Below, piece after piece: positions 9,506 to 17,630 of a stretch of DNA of 64,000 nucleotides. The first letter of the stretch is position 1. Every line of letters begins with the position of its first letter. A program made the position numbers and the translations under genes. Under the pieces are notes generated by a model that was given only the letters and a program-made list of their open reading frames with translations, searched no databases and had not been told where the DNA came from. The DNA comes from Paramoeba atlantica (taxonomy: Eukaryota; Discosea), in NCBI GenBank assembly GCA_977017575.1, contig CDRNVI010000030.1, forward strand, positions 806,001 to 870,000. Reading direction: 5' to 3'.

Positions 9506-10229
9506 TGTTCAGTACCTTTCACAGACGTTTAATTGCTCCAACGTTCAAGTTTTTTGCGCTATTTCAATGTTGCACATGAATTTAACTTTCGAACAGGCTT
9601 GTACTGTTCTTTATCCTTACATTGGCAATCGACTTTTTTCTCCTGCATGGTTTAGAAAGTCGATTATGGAACCTGTTCTTGCTGCCTCCAACAACGTAGG
9701 AAACATGGCTGATGTTGAAAGAAGATTTCGAGTGCGTGAAGAGAACTATTTTATGTGTACTTCAATTGTCGATGGACTTCCCGTCTTCAGCAGGGGCCCG
9801 CAAAGTCTGTATAACGGAAAGAACGCCACAAAATACTGGACTTTTCAGGTCTTCATCATGATCGACGGCTGTCCCTTAGCGTGGAGTGGGCCCTTTGAAG
9901 GTAGCATGCACGACAGTGAATACTTGGCTGGGTCCGATATTTATGGATGGACCCACAAGGTGGATGAAATGGTGATTGCAGACAAAGCTTACCGATCTGT
10001 GCGCCACTGTCTTTGCCAAGAAACAGGTTCTTCCCTCGATGATCTACATGTATTTGACATAGATTTTCGACGTGTGAGAAACCGAGTAGAACGGGTTTTT
10101 GGGCATTTAGACAAGCACAAACTGCTCCACTACAATCAGCATAGCAAAGAATTTCTGAAGTCGGCATTCGGACTTCTGTGGAACAGTGAGTGCGTCGACT
10201 GGCGTATTCGCCCTCGGCAACTTATTTAA
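9453..10229 (+). CDS. PIF/Harbinger DDE transposase
   Basis: The frame encodes a DDE_4-type endonuclease. The first Asp is in TSIVDGLPV, followed by YNGKNATKYWTFQVFI. The second Asp region has GSMHDSEYL and VIADKAY, and the Glu is in RRVRNRVERVFGHLDKH. The 5' boundary given is the open frame; its first codon is GTG and the first ATG is at 9567, giving 220 residues. N-terminal parts seem short for the family, so the start may lie in a lost exon or in the 6528-7011 frame. Its position inside matching Harbinger ends supports the assignment. Confidence 0.75.
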   Translation: MLYNNNVLYAFTGYNPDIVQYLSQTFNCSNVQVFCAISMLHMNLTFEQACTVLYPYIGNRLFSPAWFRKSIMEPVLAASNNVGNMADVERRFRVREENYFMCTSIVDGLPVFSRGPQSLYNGKNATKYWTFQVFIMIDGCPLAWSGPFEGSMHDSEYLAGSDIYGWTHKVDEMVIADKAYRSVRHCLCQETGSSLDDLHVFDIDFRRVRNRVERVFGHLDKHKLLHYNQHSKEFLKSAFGLLWNSECVDWRIRPRQLI

Positions 10230-10248
10230 CTTCGTTGACACTCCTTGA

Positions 10249-10587
10249 TGTCGATCACCCTATGTACAAGAATGGGCATCTCGCGAGGATTGTTTCTGCA
10301 AGTTTCATAAGGGGGATGCGAATGACTCTCTCTCTATTAAGAACTACAGAACTCAGGTAACACAAGAGCTTCAAATCAAAGGAATTGAAACTGTTGGAAA
10401 GTGTTCATCGAAGTGTAAAGAAGCCCCTAAGACGTATGTAAAATTAAGTAAAAAGCAATTGAAAGAGAAAAATGAAAGTTTGCAGGAAAGGCGAAAGCAG
10501 GATTTGAAAATGAAAAAGCAAGAACGAAGAAAGAAGCATTCTGCTCTGGTAAAAGAGTTTCGATTAGACCAAAGCACTCTAAATTAG
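10249..10587 (+). CDS. Lysine-rich coiled-coil frame at Harbinger 3' end
   Basis: An open frame of about 112 codons, without an ATG near its start, follows the transposase by 20 bases. It begins with a Cys-containing part (EWASREDCFCKFHKGD) and ends with a strongly charged helix rich in Lys, Glu and Arg. It could be a continuation of the transposase after a stop or frameshift, or part of the second Harbinger protein. I do not recognise it. Confidence 0.35.
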   Translation, partial: CRSPYVQEWASREDCFCKFHKGDANDSLSIKNYRTQVTQELQIKGIETVGKCSSKCKEAPKTYVKLSKKQLKEKNESLQERRKQDLKMKKQERRKKHSALVKEFRLDQSTLN

Positions 10588-10791
10588 TAAAGATAAAATA
10601 TACGTGTACTGTATGTCGTGGTTTTGATAGTTTTTGCCCAATTTTAAAATCATGTACTTTACGTAATTTTTTGGGAGGTCATGGAATTTGCAATACAAAT
10701 CTCAAATTTGACTAAGTATTTTTTCCCACTGAAATGGCTTAGGAGTAGCGTGTTCGCCCAACTGACGTTTCTGCAGGTTTCACCCCTCTTA

Positions 10792-11300
10792 GTAAGTCCC
10801 CCACCGCTCTGATAACTACCCTCAAACGACGGGACATGCTTTGGACAAGAGGGAGGCATGCACTTGGAGGAACTTTCGCCCATGCTTTTTGGGCACGTTC
10901 CTGCGGGGGGGGTCGGGGTAATCTGCCTTTGCCTTTTTCAGTTCAACCCATAGGTTTTCTATGGTGTTTAAGTCGGGAGACTGAGGGGGCCAGTCAAGCA
11001 CACACAGCTCCTGCGAATTAATAAAATCGCGAGCCTTCTTACTCGTGTGCTTCGGAGCGTTATTCTGTTGGAAGACGATCCGATCCTTCGCGACACCCAG
11101 CTTTTGTACGGAAGGGGCAAATTTTGCTGCAGTATTTGAGCGTACTGCTCTGCGTTCATATTCCCGTGAACCAGCTCAGTGGTTCCCACACCGTGCTCCA
11201 TCATGCAACCCCATATCATGATGGAGCCGCCACCATAGTTGAGCATACCTTGTATGTTTCGCTCCGACATCTCCTCCCCAAAGTCTACCCAAACCCACCC
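10792..11300 (-). pseudogene. Tc1-type transposase remnant
   Basis: The minus strand encodes GGGSIMIWGCMMEHGVG, an NMNAEQYAQILQQNL stretch, a frameshifted middle, the WPPQSPDLN-like block and a C-terminal SMSRRLRVVIRAVG, all Tc1-like. The N-terminal DNA-binding part is missing and the C-terminus is interrupted by the Harbinger element; the last residues are at 6279-6321. A related Tc1 copy is at 49064-49577. About two frameshifts are present in the part that remains. Confidence 0.7.
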
Positions 11301-11309
11301 GCTACCATC

Positions 11310-11438
11310 AATAACTCGGTGTACTGTGTAACAAAGATCTATAATAGGATCTACAGTCTATAATAGGATCTATAATAGGAGAATAAAACCAAGTTGCTCT
11401 ATTTACTACATTACTTATGCGCAGTACACCGAGTTATT
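11310..11438. mobile_element. 128-bp MITE-like inverted repeat unit
   Basis: AATAACTCGGTGTACTG at 11310-11326 and its exact complement at 11422-11438 flank a core made of repeated TCTATAATAGGATC units. It lies at the junction between the Tc1 remnant and the LRR pseudogene, so it may be the Tc1 terminal region or a separate miniature element. No target duplication is clear. Confidence 0.5.
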
Positions 11439-11479
11439 TACGAAAGATTGCCATTGAAACAGTTGAAAAAGGATCTTCA

Positions 11480-12390
11480 CTTCGAATATTTACGAAGTGA
11501 GCTCAACACAATGGGCCCATCTAGATGGTTCCTTCGGATATCCAAATTTTGCAACTCCGAGGGGAGAAACGTAAGATCAGTACCACCTCCGAGCTTTTGA
11601 CCAGCAACATTTAAACCTTGTACGGTTTGAGGAAAATGAACACAGGAAAGAGTACCTTCCTTTGTTATAGTGAGATAGAAAATCCCAGTCTAGCATGCGT
11701 CAAATAACATGCTGTTCGATTCGAATCACATCTTGTTCCCTTCCACGTGCAAGGCGAGACGCTCAAAGTGCGAAAGGAGCTACGTTTTGTCAATCGTCAT
11801 GTTAGGTGGCGACTCTTCAACTTTTCCGTGTGTGTGTTGATCATGCGCTCGTTGGCGCAGAGACAATCCCCTTCATGCGGTGGCCGATATCATCGGCACA
11901 TAATCCGCCCACAACGGATGTCGCCAAAAGGGGTTCGACGCGGACTCTGTCGGTAGAGGGGGTCCAAGCAACTCGCCCTCTCTTTACGCATCCGGAGGGG
12001 CGCACTGCAACCGACCGCTGCCTCGCGATAAGACGAGGCAGAGTCACGCCCAGTGGTGCTCAAGGGAGGCCACCATGGCGCATAGCTCCGGGGAAAAGAC
12101 AGGCACGAGAAGAAGAGAGCCGGTGAGGGAAGAAAACTCACTCAAGGAGTGAGCCGGGGAGGGGTGAAAAGTCGGAAGTACGTCCCCTACTTCCACGACA
12201 AAGAGGGACAGTCCCTGCTACCCGTCAGCCGGAAACGGGTATTTAAAGGGAAAATGTATGCCCGTTTCCGGGAAAAGAAAGGAAGGGCTAGCAAAATGTA
12301 CCAACAAGGTACAGAAACTGTATCTTTATGCCGTAGCGCAACTTCTTGAGGAAGAAGAGATGCATCGACAGAAAAGAGAAGAGCTTGCAA
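11480..12390 (-). pseudogene. LRR pseudogene, 5' part
   Basis: DNA at 11490-11830 aligns closely with 2120-2415 of LRR protein 2, including the cap region (TTCCACGTGCAAGG) and the block encoding the basic KKRSF-like stretch. The alignment resumes after 12325 with ATGCCGTAGCGCAACTTC and the SLLPQEVALR-coding segment. Between lies structured repeat copy B, inserted within what was the N-terminal coding part. Several stops and frameshifts are present. The 3' part is at 5213-5480, beyond the transposon nest. Confidence 0.7.
11831..12325. repeat. Structured dispersed repeat, copy B
   Basis: This roughly 495-bp stretch interrupts the LRR pseudogene cleanly: LRR homology stops at 11830 and resumes after 12325. 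Its right 335 bp match copy A (2686-2975) in reverse orientation. It keeps the three hairpins, including CCGGAAACGGG at 12229-12239 pairing with CCCGTTTCCGG at 12261-12271, where copy A has CCGTCAACGGG and CCCGTTGACGG. The clean interruption shows that the unit is, or was, mobile. The left 150 bp have no counterpart in copy A. Confidence 0.6.
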
Positions 12391-12778
12391 AAAATCATAA
12401 AATAACGTTCAAGTTACTTCACTGAAAAAAGCTTTACACGCTCCCTGAGATATTATTGATGTCTATGATAATGTAGATTTTATCAAAATATATAGAAAAT
12501 ATAATAATAATATAATATTTTATAATGTTAATGTAAAATGTATACAAAAATATTTTTAAAGTATTTTTAAAAATAAGTTTTCTTCCTGAAGAAAGAAATG
12601 CGAATGAAAGTTTCATTATGAAACTGTCATTAGTTTTTTGTTTTTATGTAACATATTTTGCTGAGTAACAGGAAGCCCAGTTGTTTAAAGATTTGTAACG
12701 TTTGAATATCCGCACACATGCATAAATGATATGAAAGAATTTTAATTCACAAAATTACCTAAAAAACGTAAAGATAAA
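12391..12778. other. AT-rich gap without recognisable gene
   Basis: This gap is strongly AT-rich (many TATAATA and TAAAAAT runs between 12450 and 12580). I see no gene, RNA or inverted repeat here. It separates the 3' end of LRR protein 3 from the LRR pseudogene. Confidence 0.5.
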
Positions 12779-13510
12779 TCAATCGATGCGTACCGAACCA
12801 GGTAATGGCTTTGGTAGATAATCGAATATTCTATTTTTCGTGAGATCAATATGCTTTATGGACTTCGGAAGATAACGAAAATCGCAAAATCCAGAAAATT
12901 GATTGGCTTGAAGAAAGAGGTACTGGACCTCGTTTGGGAGTTTAGTCAAGTCTAGGCTTCCCGAAAAGAAGTTGTTGCTCACAGACACGCAAAGCAGAGC
13001 ACTCGGAAGCGTAGTCAGGTTCAATGAACCTTCTAGCTCATTTGTGTGCACGGAAAAATCCTCCATGGAGGGAGAAAGACGATCCAAGTCTATAATCCCG
13101 GAGAATTTATTTCTGGACAGCCACAGAACTGCCAAAGAAGGCGGAAGATTCGTAAGGCCCAACGAACCGTGTAGCTTATTAGTGTTAAAGCGAAGTGTGT
13201 GTAACTCTGGAGGCAACTCGTCGAGATTAATGGATCCGGTCAGACTATTATCTCCAAGAATAAGTTGCTTGACGGACAGCGGAGATCGCTCCAGATCTAG
13301 ACTGCCACGTAAGTTTTTGCTTTCCCAGAGAATGAACCGGACTTCTTTTCCTGAATCATCATCGCAATGCACACCCTCCCAGTCACAAGCCGGAGTGTGA
13401 GTGTTCCATGTTGCCCTTGGGTTTTCTATCGACTCAATGAAAACCCCTAATTGGAATTCTGGAGGGAGCTGGGATCCCCGAACTCTACCCTTTCGTATAT
13501 TTACGTCCAT
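12779..13510 (-). CDS. Leucine-rich repeat protein 3
   Basis: The 243-residue protein starts MDVNIRKGRVRGSQLPPEF, has the cap WNTHTPACDWEGVHC, and then seven regular 23-residue LRR units of the type LPxxLxxLxLxxNxFxGxLDLxx. It ends soon after the last unit with no membrane segment. No signal peptide is visible: an in-frame TAG lies two codons before the ATG. So it is either cytoplasmic or has lost its leader. It lies 290 bases downstream of SUA5 on the same strand. Confidence 0.8.
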   Translation of the reverse strand: MDVNIRKGRVRGSQLPPEFQLGVFIESIENPRATWNTHTPACDWEGVHCDDDSGKEVRFILWESKNLRGSLDLERSPLSVKQLILGDNSLTGSINLDELPPELHTLRFNTNKLHGSLGLTNLPPSLAVLWLSRNKFSGIIDLDRLSPSMEDFSVHTNELEGSLNLTTLPSALLCVSVSNNFFSGSLDLTKLPNEVQYLFLQANQFSGFCDFRYLPKSIKHIDLTKNRIFDYLPKPLPGSVRID

Positions 13511-13799
13511 CGACTAGAGCGTTGCTTTGATCCGAATCTTCAGGGGTAAGAAGCTAATGAAGTAAATAAAAGGTCTAAATAAAAGGTCTGTATATTACTA
13601 TATCAAATTTATGAAGGAATGCGTAAACAATGAAGTTGCGAGATCGCAAGTTGAAGTATTTTTCAAAAATTACTGGTGTACTTATTTTTATTCTAAGAGG
13701 TTGCTGTAATTTTACGTGTAAGATCTAGTGTATTCCGTATGGAGAAAAGTGACAGCCCAACGTTCACCAAATGGTACTGTCGCTCTTGTGCTGATTTGT

Positions 13800-15107
13800 T
13801 TACTTACACTGAATAGAGCATGATATTCCAGAGGCAGCGCGAAATATGCGGTCGGAAACTGCAGCTACTATATTATCAAGACAATCTTCTTTTTGATGTA
13901 CGATCGGAAGAAGAATTGCCTTGGCGCAGGGGACATTTTCTGCCATTCGCATAAATGCATATAAGGATCTCGCTGCATCCTCTTCGTTCTCATTCACAGC
14001 CAGTTCAAAGTATTGTTTGGCGTGAGCGCGAAGTGAAATGAAATGTGCCCCGTAGTCAATGAGAACACAATCTTCAATAGACAATGCCAAAAAAGAATCG
14101 CTCTTCAGATCGGGGACCACACGTATTTGAAAACCTAGTTTCTCAAGACCCTTTTGCTGCTCGCATCTCACTTTATTTAGTTCATTTAAAGAAAGAAGAT
14201 AAGCGGGTATGCGCGGGGCATAGTGTGTAAGGAGCTGACCTGGTGCATCCAGGGTCATGGTTCGGCTACTTTCATAGTGTGCTTCCCGAACGGCAATAGC
14301 AATATCTGCAAGACTGTGATCATCAAGACATCGGCGTAAATTGCTAAATGTCACTTTTCCTCTTCGTAAAATTTCAATGTACTTACAGTTGTGTGTGAGA
14401 TTCGTCGTATCCGGAGTGTCTTCTGGATGCACGCGTACAACAGTGGATTCAATTCCAACAGAGGGATTTGCTTGCGCACCCCCGTTTATAATTAACAGCG
14501 ATTCATGTCCGGAAAACAGGCTCAAGTCTTTCTCATAATCCTCGAAATCTGAAGCCACATGTGCCGCAGTGGTGGGAGACACATGACCGAACCTATTTGC
14601 ACTTGGGGCCGCGATGGGAAGTTTACTCTGCTGAAGCAATCGTAGCGCAGCCATGTTGGATGGCACACGAACTCCCACCGTTCTGATCTGAGAACGAGAC
14701 ATTTGAGTCGATTGGCTAGATGCCCGGTTAGGAGATGGAATGCCGCATACTACATTGGGGACGTGTGCAGCTGCAGGATGGACTATAGTAAGGGGGCCCG
14801 GCCAAAAAGTTTTGGCCAAGGCATTGATGACATTAACACAAGACGACGGCAAACGAGGGAACACGTTTGAGGAAGGTAAATCCCACAGCGGTAGGGCAAG
14901 AGATAAATCGGAGACGTGGACTATTAGTGGATCAGTTGGCGGTCGACCCTTGAGAGCAAAAATCTTTTTACTAGCTGATGCATCTAATGCGTTGGCACCT
15001 AATCCGTACACCGTTTCTGTAGGAAAGGCAACAAGTTTACCCTCCTGCAAAGCTTGAGAACAACGCGTCACGTTTCCCTCAGTGTAATCCAAGCACTCAA
15101 TGATCAT
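13800..15107 (-). CDS. SUA5: Threonylcarbamoyl-AMP synthase (Sua5/YrdC family)
   Basis: The 435-residue protein makes the threonylcarbamoyl-adenylate used for t6A37 modification of ANN-decoding tRNAs. The YrdC domain spans roughly residues 10-235. It shows KLVAFPTETVYGLGANA, KGRPPTDPLIVH, FWPGPLTIV, VGVRVPSN, PIAAPSANRFGHVSPT and GIESTVVRV, followed by LRRGKV. A C-terminal Sua5 domain follows (APGQLLTHYAPRIPAYLL, then an alpha/beta region), as in the long archaeal and yeast form rather than the short bacterial YrdC. All key motifs are present. Length fits Sua5. Confidence 0.92.
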   Translation of the reverse strand: MIIECLDYTEGNVTRCSQALQEGKLVAFPTETVYGLGANALDASASKKIFALKGRPPTDPLIVHVSDLSLALPLWDLPSSNVFPRLPSSCVNVINALAKTFWPGPLTIVHPAAAHVPNVVCGIPSPNRASSQSTQMSRSQIRTVGVRVPSNMAALRLLQQSKLPIAAPSANRFGHVSPTTAAHVASDFEDYEKDLSLFSGHESLLIINGGAQANPSVGIESTVVRVHPEDTPDTTNLTHNCKYIEILRRGKVTFSNLRRCLDDHSLADIAIAVREAHYESSRTMTLDAPGQLLTHYAPRIPAYLLSLNELNKVRCEQQKGLEKLGFQIRVVPDLKSDSFLALSIEDCVLIDYGAHFISLRAHAKQYFELAVNENEEDAARSLYAFMRMAENVPCAKAILLPIVHQKEDCLDNIVAAVSDRIFRAASGISCSIQCK

Positions 15108-15376
15108 GAGAGTTCAATAATTCGATGATATCAATTCTAGACCATAAAAGCGATATTGTGTGCGTAGAAGAGAATAAACTCCTTTTTATTGAAAAAAGTT
15201 TCCTGTATGTATTATTCTTTGGACTAAGGATCCCATGAATTAAATTATTCCCATGCACTGAATAACTTAATGCTGTAAAACCCGAGAACCGTTTTTAATA
15301 ACCATAGCAGAGCCCATGGCATCAACACTGAAAGTGCGATGGGTTTGACACCAGATATTTAAGACCTGGCGTAATG

Positions 15377-16252
15377 TTAGGACCTGGTATCATATGAGTT
15401 TTTTGTGCCTCTGCGGGAGAGTAACCCCGGCCACGTATCCAACCCAAATCGCTCCATCGTACCACAGGATTGAATCAACGCGTGACGTCCTTGCGCTTTC
15501 CTTGGTTGTGGCGCCAAAGTACCGTCGACTTCGGACCTCTCGTGTGTTCGAACAGGTCCATTTCGATGGTACATTGCAACAAGATAACACTCCGCGGAAC
15601 ACTGCCTACATGCCTCCGGGCTTGTTGTACGTGAGATCTCAAAACACTCACGCGCACGACGTACCAGTGGCAACGTGTAGCTCTCCCCGCCCAACAGCTT
15701 ACACACGAAATGCCCCCCACGAGAGAGGTTAGCTACCGCAAAATTCAGCGCCTCCAAATTCAGTGCCACACTCGAGGTGAAATCCCGAACCGCTACCCCG
15801 GAACGTTGATGACTGCACATATCACTCAACACCACATCCAACCCGGAGCGTTGCACAAAGTACCGGCGAAGCTTTTCCTGTGCGAGTTCTGTTGTGAAAT
15901 CCCCTTGCAACAGCAGCACCGGCGGGAGGGTCTCGTTTTCTCTCTCCTTCCTTACGTCTGGACCAACCGGAAGAGGCTCCGTGGGGCGCAAATCCATCCC
16001 GACGACGGTGCATGGGCTTCCCACACGCTGGCGCACGACCTGCAGCCATGATCCCGGGGCACACCCCAGGTCGAGCACGCCGTGCGTGTGAACCTTCGAT
16101 AGAAGATGAAACCGGTCATCGAGCTGACAAAGCTTAAGCGCACTACGGCAGCGGTACCCGAGACGCGCGGACTCCCGGACGTGGGGGTCGTGGTGCTGGC
16201 GGATGGCCCAGGACCGGGGACGGAGGCGGTGGGAGGCGGTGGGGGAGAGCAT
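15377..16252 (-). CDS. FtsJ/RrmJ-type rRNA 2'-O-methyltransferase (MRM2-like)
   Basis: This 291-residue SAM-dependent methyltransferase has the RrmJ K-D-K-E tetrad: Lys40 in RSALKL, Asp144 in VLSDMCSH, Lys185 in FVCKLLGG and Glu221 in SAECYLVA. The SAM loop is VLDLGCAPGSWLQV (residues 59-72). Its short N-terminus rich in Arg and His (HRLRPRSWAIRQHHDP) could be a mitochondrial presequence, so I favour a mitochondrial large-subunit rRNA U-methylase like MRM2. A nucleolar SPB1 role is excluded by length. A 60-residue C-terminal tail is outside the family core. GC-rich gene. Confidence 0.85.
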   Translation of the reverse strand: MLSPTASHRLRPRSWAIRQHHDPHVRESARLGYRCRSALKLCQLDDRFHLLSKVHTHGVLDLGCAPGSWLQVVRQRVGSPCTVVGMDLRPTEPLPVGPDVRKERENETLPPVLLLQGDFTTELAQEKLRRYFVQRSGLDVVLSDMCSHQRSGVAVRDFTSSVALNLEALNFAVANLSRGGHFVCKLLGGESYTLPLVRRARECFEISRTTSPEACRQCSAECYLVAMYHRNGPVRTHERSEVDGTLAPQPRKAQGRHALIQSCGTMERFGLDTWPGLLSRRGTKNSYDTRS

Positions 16253-16614
16253 GGAAGGGAGGAGGGAGGGTCATGTAGAGTAGGGTTTACTAAATTAAAG
16301 CGGGAGAGAAGAGATCGAGGAAAAAAGAAAGAATGAGGTAAAGCTTGGGTAACGGAGGTGAGAGGTGCGAAATAGGGAAAGGAGGTAGAGCGAAAAGGAT
16401 CACCTTTTTAATATGCATGCAATAGAATGGACAAAACAAATAAAAATCTATGGTTTCTGTTGCGGTGACATGTAGCGTCCAGGACAAGAACCTAAACACG
16501 AAGTCATGTGGTGCCCACCACACAACAAGCGCCCATCTATTGTACAACCCGGCAACACTCTGCGTCCACTCTTTCAAAATACTCCCTACTTGAGCCAACC
16601 CTCCACCTCTTTTC

Positions 16615-17370
16615 TCACAACATCTCGTACAACCCCAGCGCCCCTAGCGCCGCAATAATCCCCGCCAGGTACGGTTCCAGCGACCCTTTCTCACTATCCC
16701 GCACCCTCCCCCGCGCCGGGGCCTGATCCGGCCACACCAGCACCTTATTCCGGCGCAGGTCCAGCAACCGCAGCCGCGGCGACAGCCGCTGGATATCCAC
16801 CACCCCCGAGAGCTCGTTATCCTGCAGCAGGATATGCTCCAGCCTCGGGGGCAGCGCCCCGACCTCGATCCCCCCCGTGAAGTGGTTCGAGCACAGCGCG
16901 AGCATCTGCAGCGGGGCGGGGAGCGCGGTGAGGTCCACGGCCCCCGTGAAGGCGTTGTAGGAGAGCCGCAGGGAGCGCAGCCCGGGGGGGAGGGCGCCCC
17001 AGTCCACGTCCCCCGTCAGGCGGTTCCACCCCACGTGGAACCACAGCACCGAGGGGGGGAGGTGGGCCCAGGAGAGGTTGCCGAGGAGCCCGGCGCGCTC
17101 GAGGTTGACCTTCTCGAGGCCCCGGTGCGGGTCCTCGAAGGCCCCCGCGGTGAGGAGGGTCTGCACGACCGGGTCGTACTGCGCCCGGATGATGTGTTGG
17201 AAGAAGCGCTGGAGCTGCTGCTGGGGGGTGGGGAGGAGGGCGCGGGAGGGTTTCCCGAGGCGGGGGGAGGGGGAGGGGGGAGGGGGGGCGTCGGAGGGGG
17301 TGGTGAGGAGGGGGTGAGGGGAGGGGGAGAGAAGGAGGAGGGCGAGGGGGAGGAGAGGGGTGAGCAGCAT
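16615..17370 (-). CDS. Leucine-rich repeat protein 4
   Basis: I place the start at the ATG at 17370, giving 251 residues. It begins MLLTPLLPLALLLL, a clear signal peptide, followed by a Pro/Ser linker. About five LRR units follow (LPPGLRSLRLSYNAFTG, LPAPLQMLALCSNHFTG and others). The usual Cys cap is replaced by a segment without C-x-W-x-GVxC. The C-terminus ends in a hydrophobic stretch (LAGIIAALGALGLYEML), which could be a membrane anchor or GPI-attachment signal. The gene is very GC-rich, with long G-runs on the plus strand at 17220-17350. Frame continues upstream to 17523 only via a TTG codon. Confidence 0.75.
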   Translation of the reverse strand: MLLTPLLPLALLLLSPSPHPLLTTPSDAPPPPSPSPRLGKPSRALLPTPQQQLQRFFQHIIRAQYDPVVQTLLTAGAFEDPHRGLEKVNLERAGLLGNLSWAHLPPSVLWFHVGWNRLTGDVDWGALPPGLRSLRLSYNAFTGAVDLTALPAPLQMLALCSNHFTGGIEVGALPPRLEHILLQDNELSGVVDIQRLSPRLRLLDLRRNKVLVWPDQAPARGRVRDSEKGSLEPYLAGIIAALGALGLYEML

Positions 17371-17513
17371 GGATAGGGGGGTTAAGGAAAGGGGGGTAAG
17401 GAAGAGGGGAAGGAAAAGGTGGTCTTTGGTTTTTGATGGAAAGGGTGGATGGAGGATACAGAAAGGGTTTTGGGATGAGGAAAAGTGAGGATATAAAGAA
17501 AAGGGTTTTTTGA

Positions 17514-17555
17514 GGTTATACAATAAAGGTTATACAATAAAGGTTATACAATAAA
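17514..17555. repeat. Three tandem 14-bp units
   Basis: GGTTATACAATAAA occurs three times without interruption between PARN and LRR protein 4. It is an intergenic minisatellite. Confidence 0.9.
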
Positions 17556-17630
17556 GGAGGATTATGAAATTTTTGAGGTTTGTAAGATGAAGTAGGGTTA
17601 TGACAATATGCGCAATGTAGGTGTGTCGGA

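Larger units (their letters stand above)
6322..10788 (+). mobile_element. PIF/Harbinger element with TTA target duplication
   Basis: The ends are a perfect 16-bp inverted repeat, GAGGGGTGAAACCTGC at 6322-6337 and its complement at 10773-10788. They are flanked by TTA at 6319-6321 and 10789-10791, the usual PIF/Harbinger target duplication. A subterminal TAGCGTGTTCGCCC occurs in direct orientation at 6345-6358 and 10746-10759. Inside are an unidentified plus-strand ORF, a minus-strand hAT-like transposase gene, a plus-strand DDE transposase of Harbinger type and a short lysine-rich frame. Total length is 4467 bp. The element looks structurally complete; whether its transposase is whole is uncertain. 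Confidence 0.85.

Noticed and set aside
16834-17376. Plus-strand 180-codon frame opposite LRR protein 4
   Set aside because: Gly/Glu-rich antisense shadow of a GC-rich gene; no start context and no domain.
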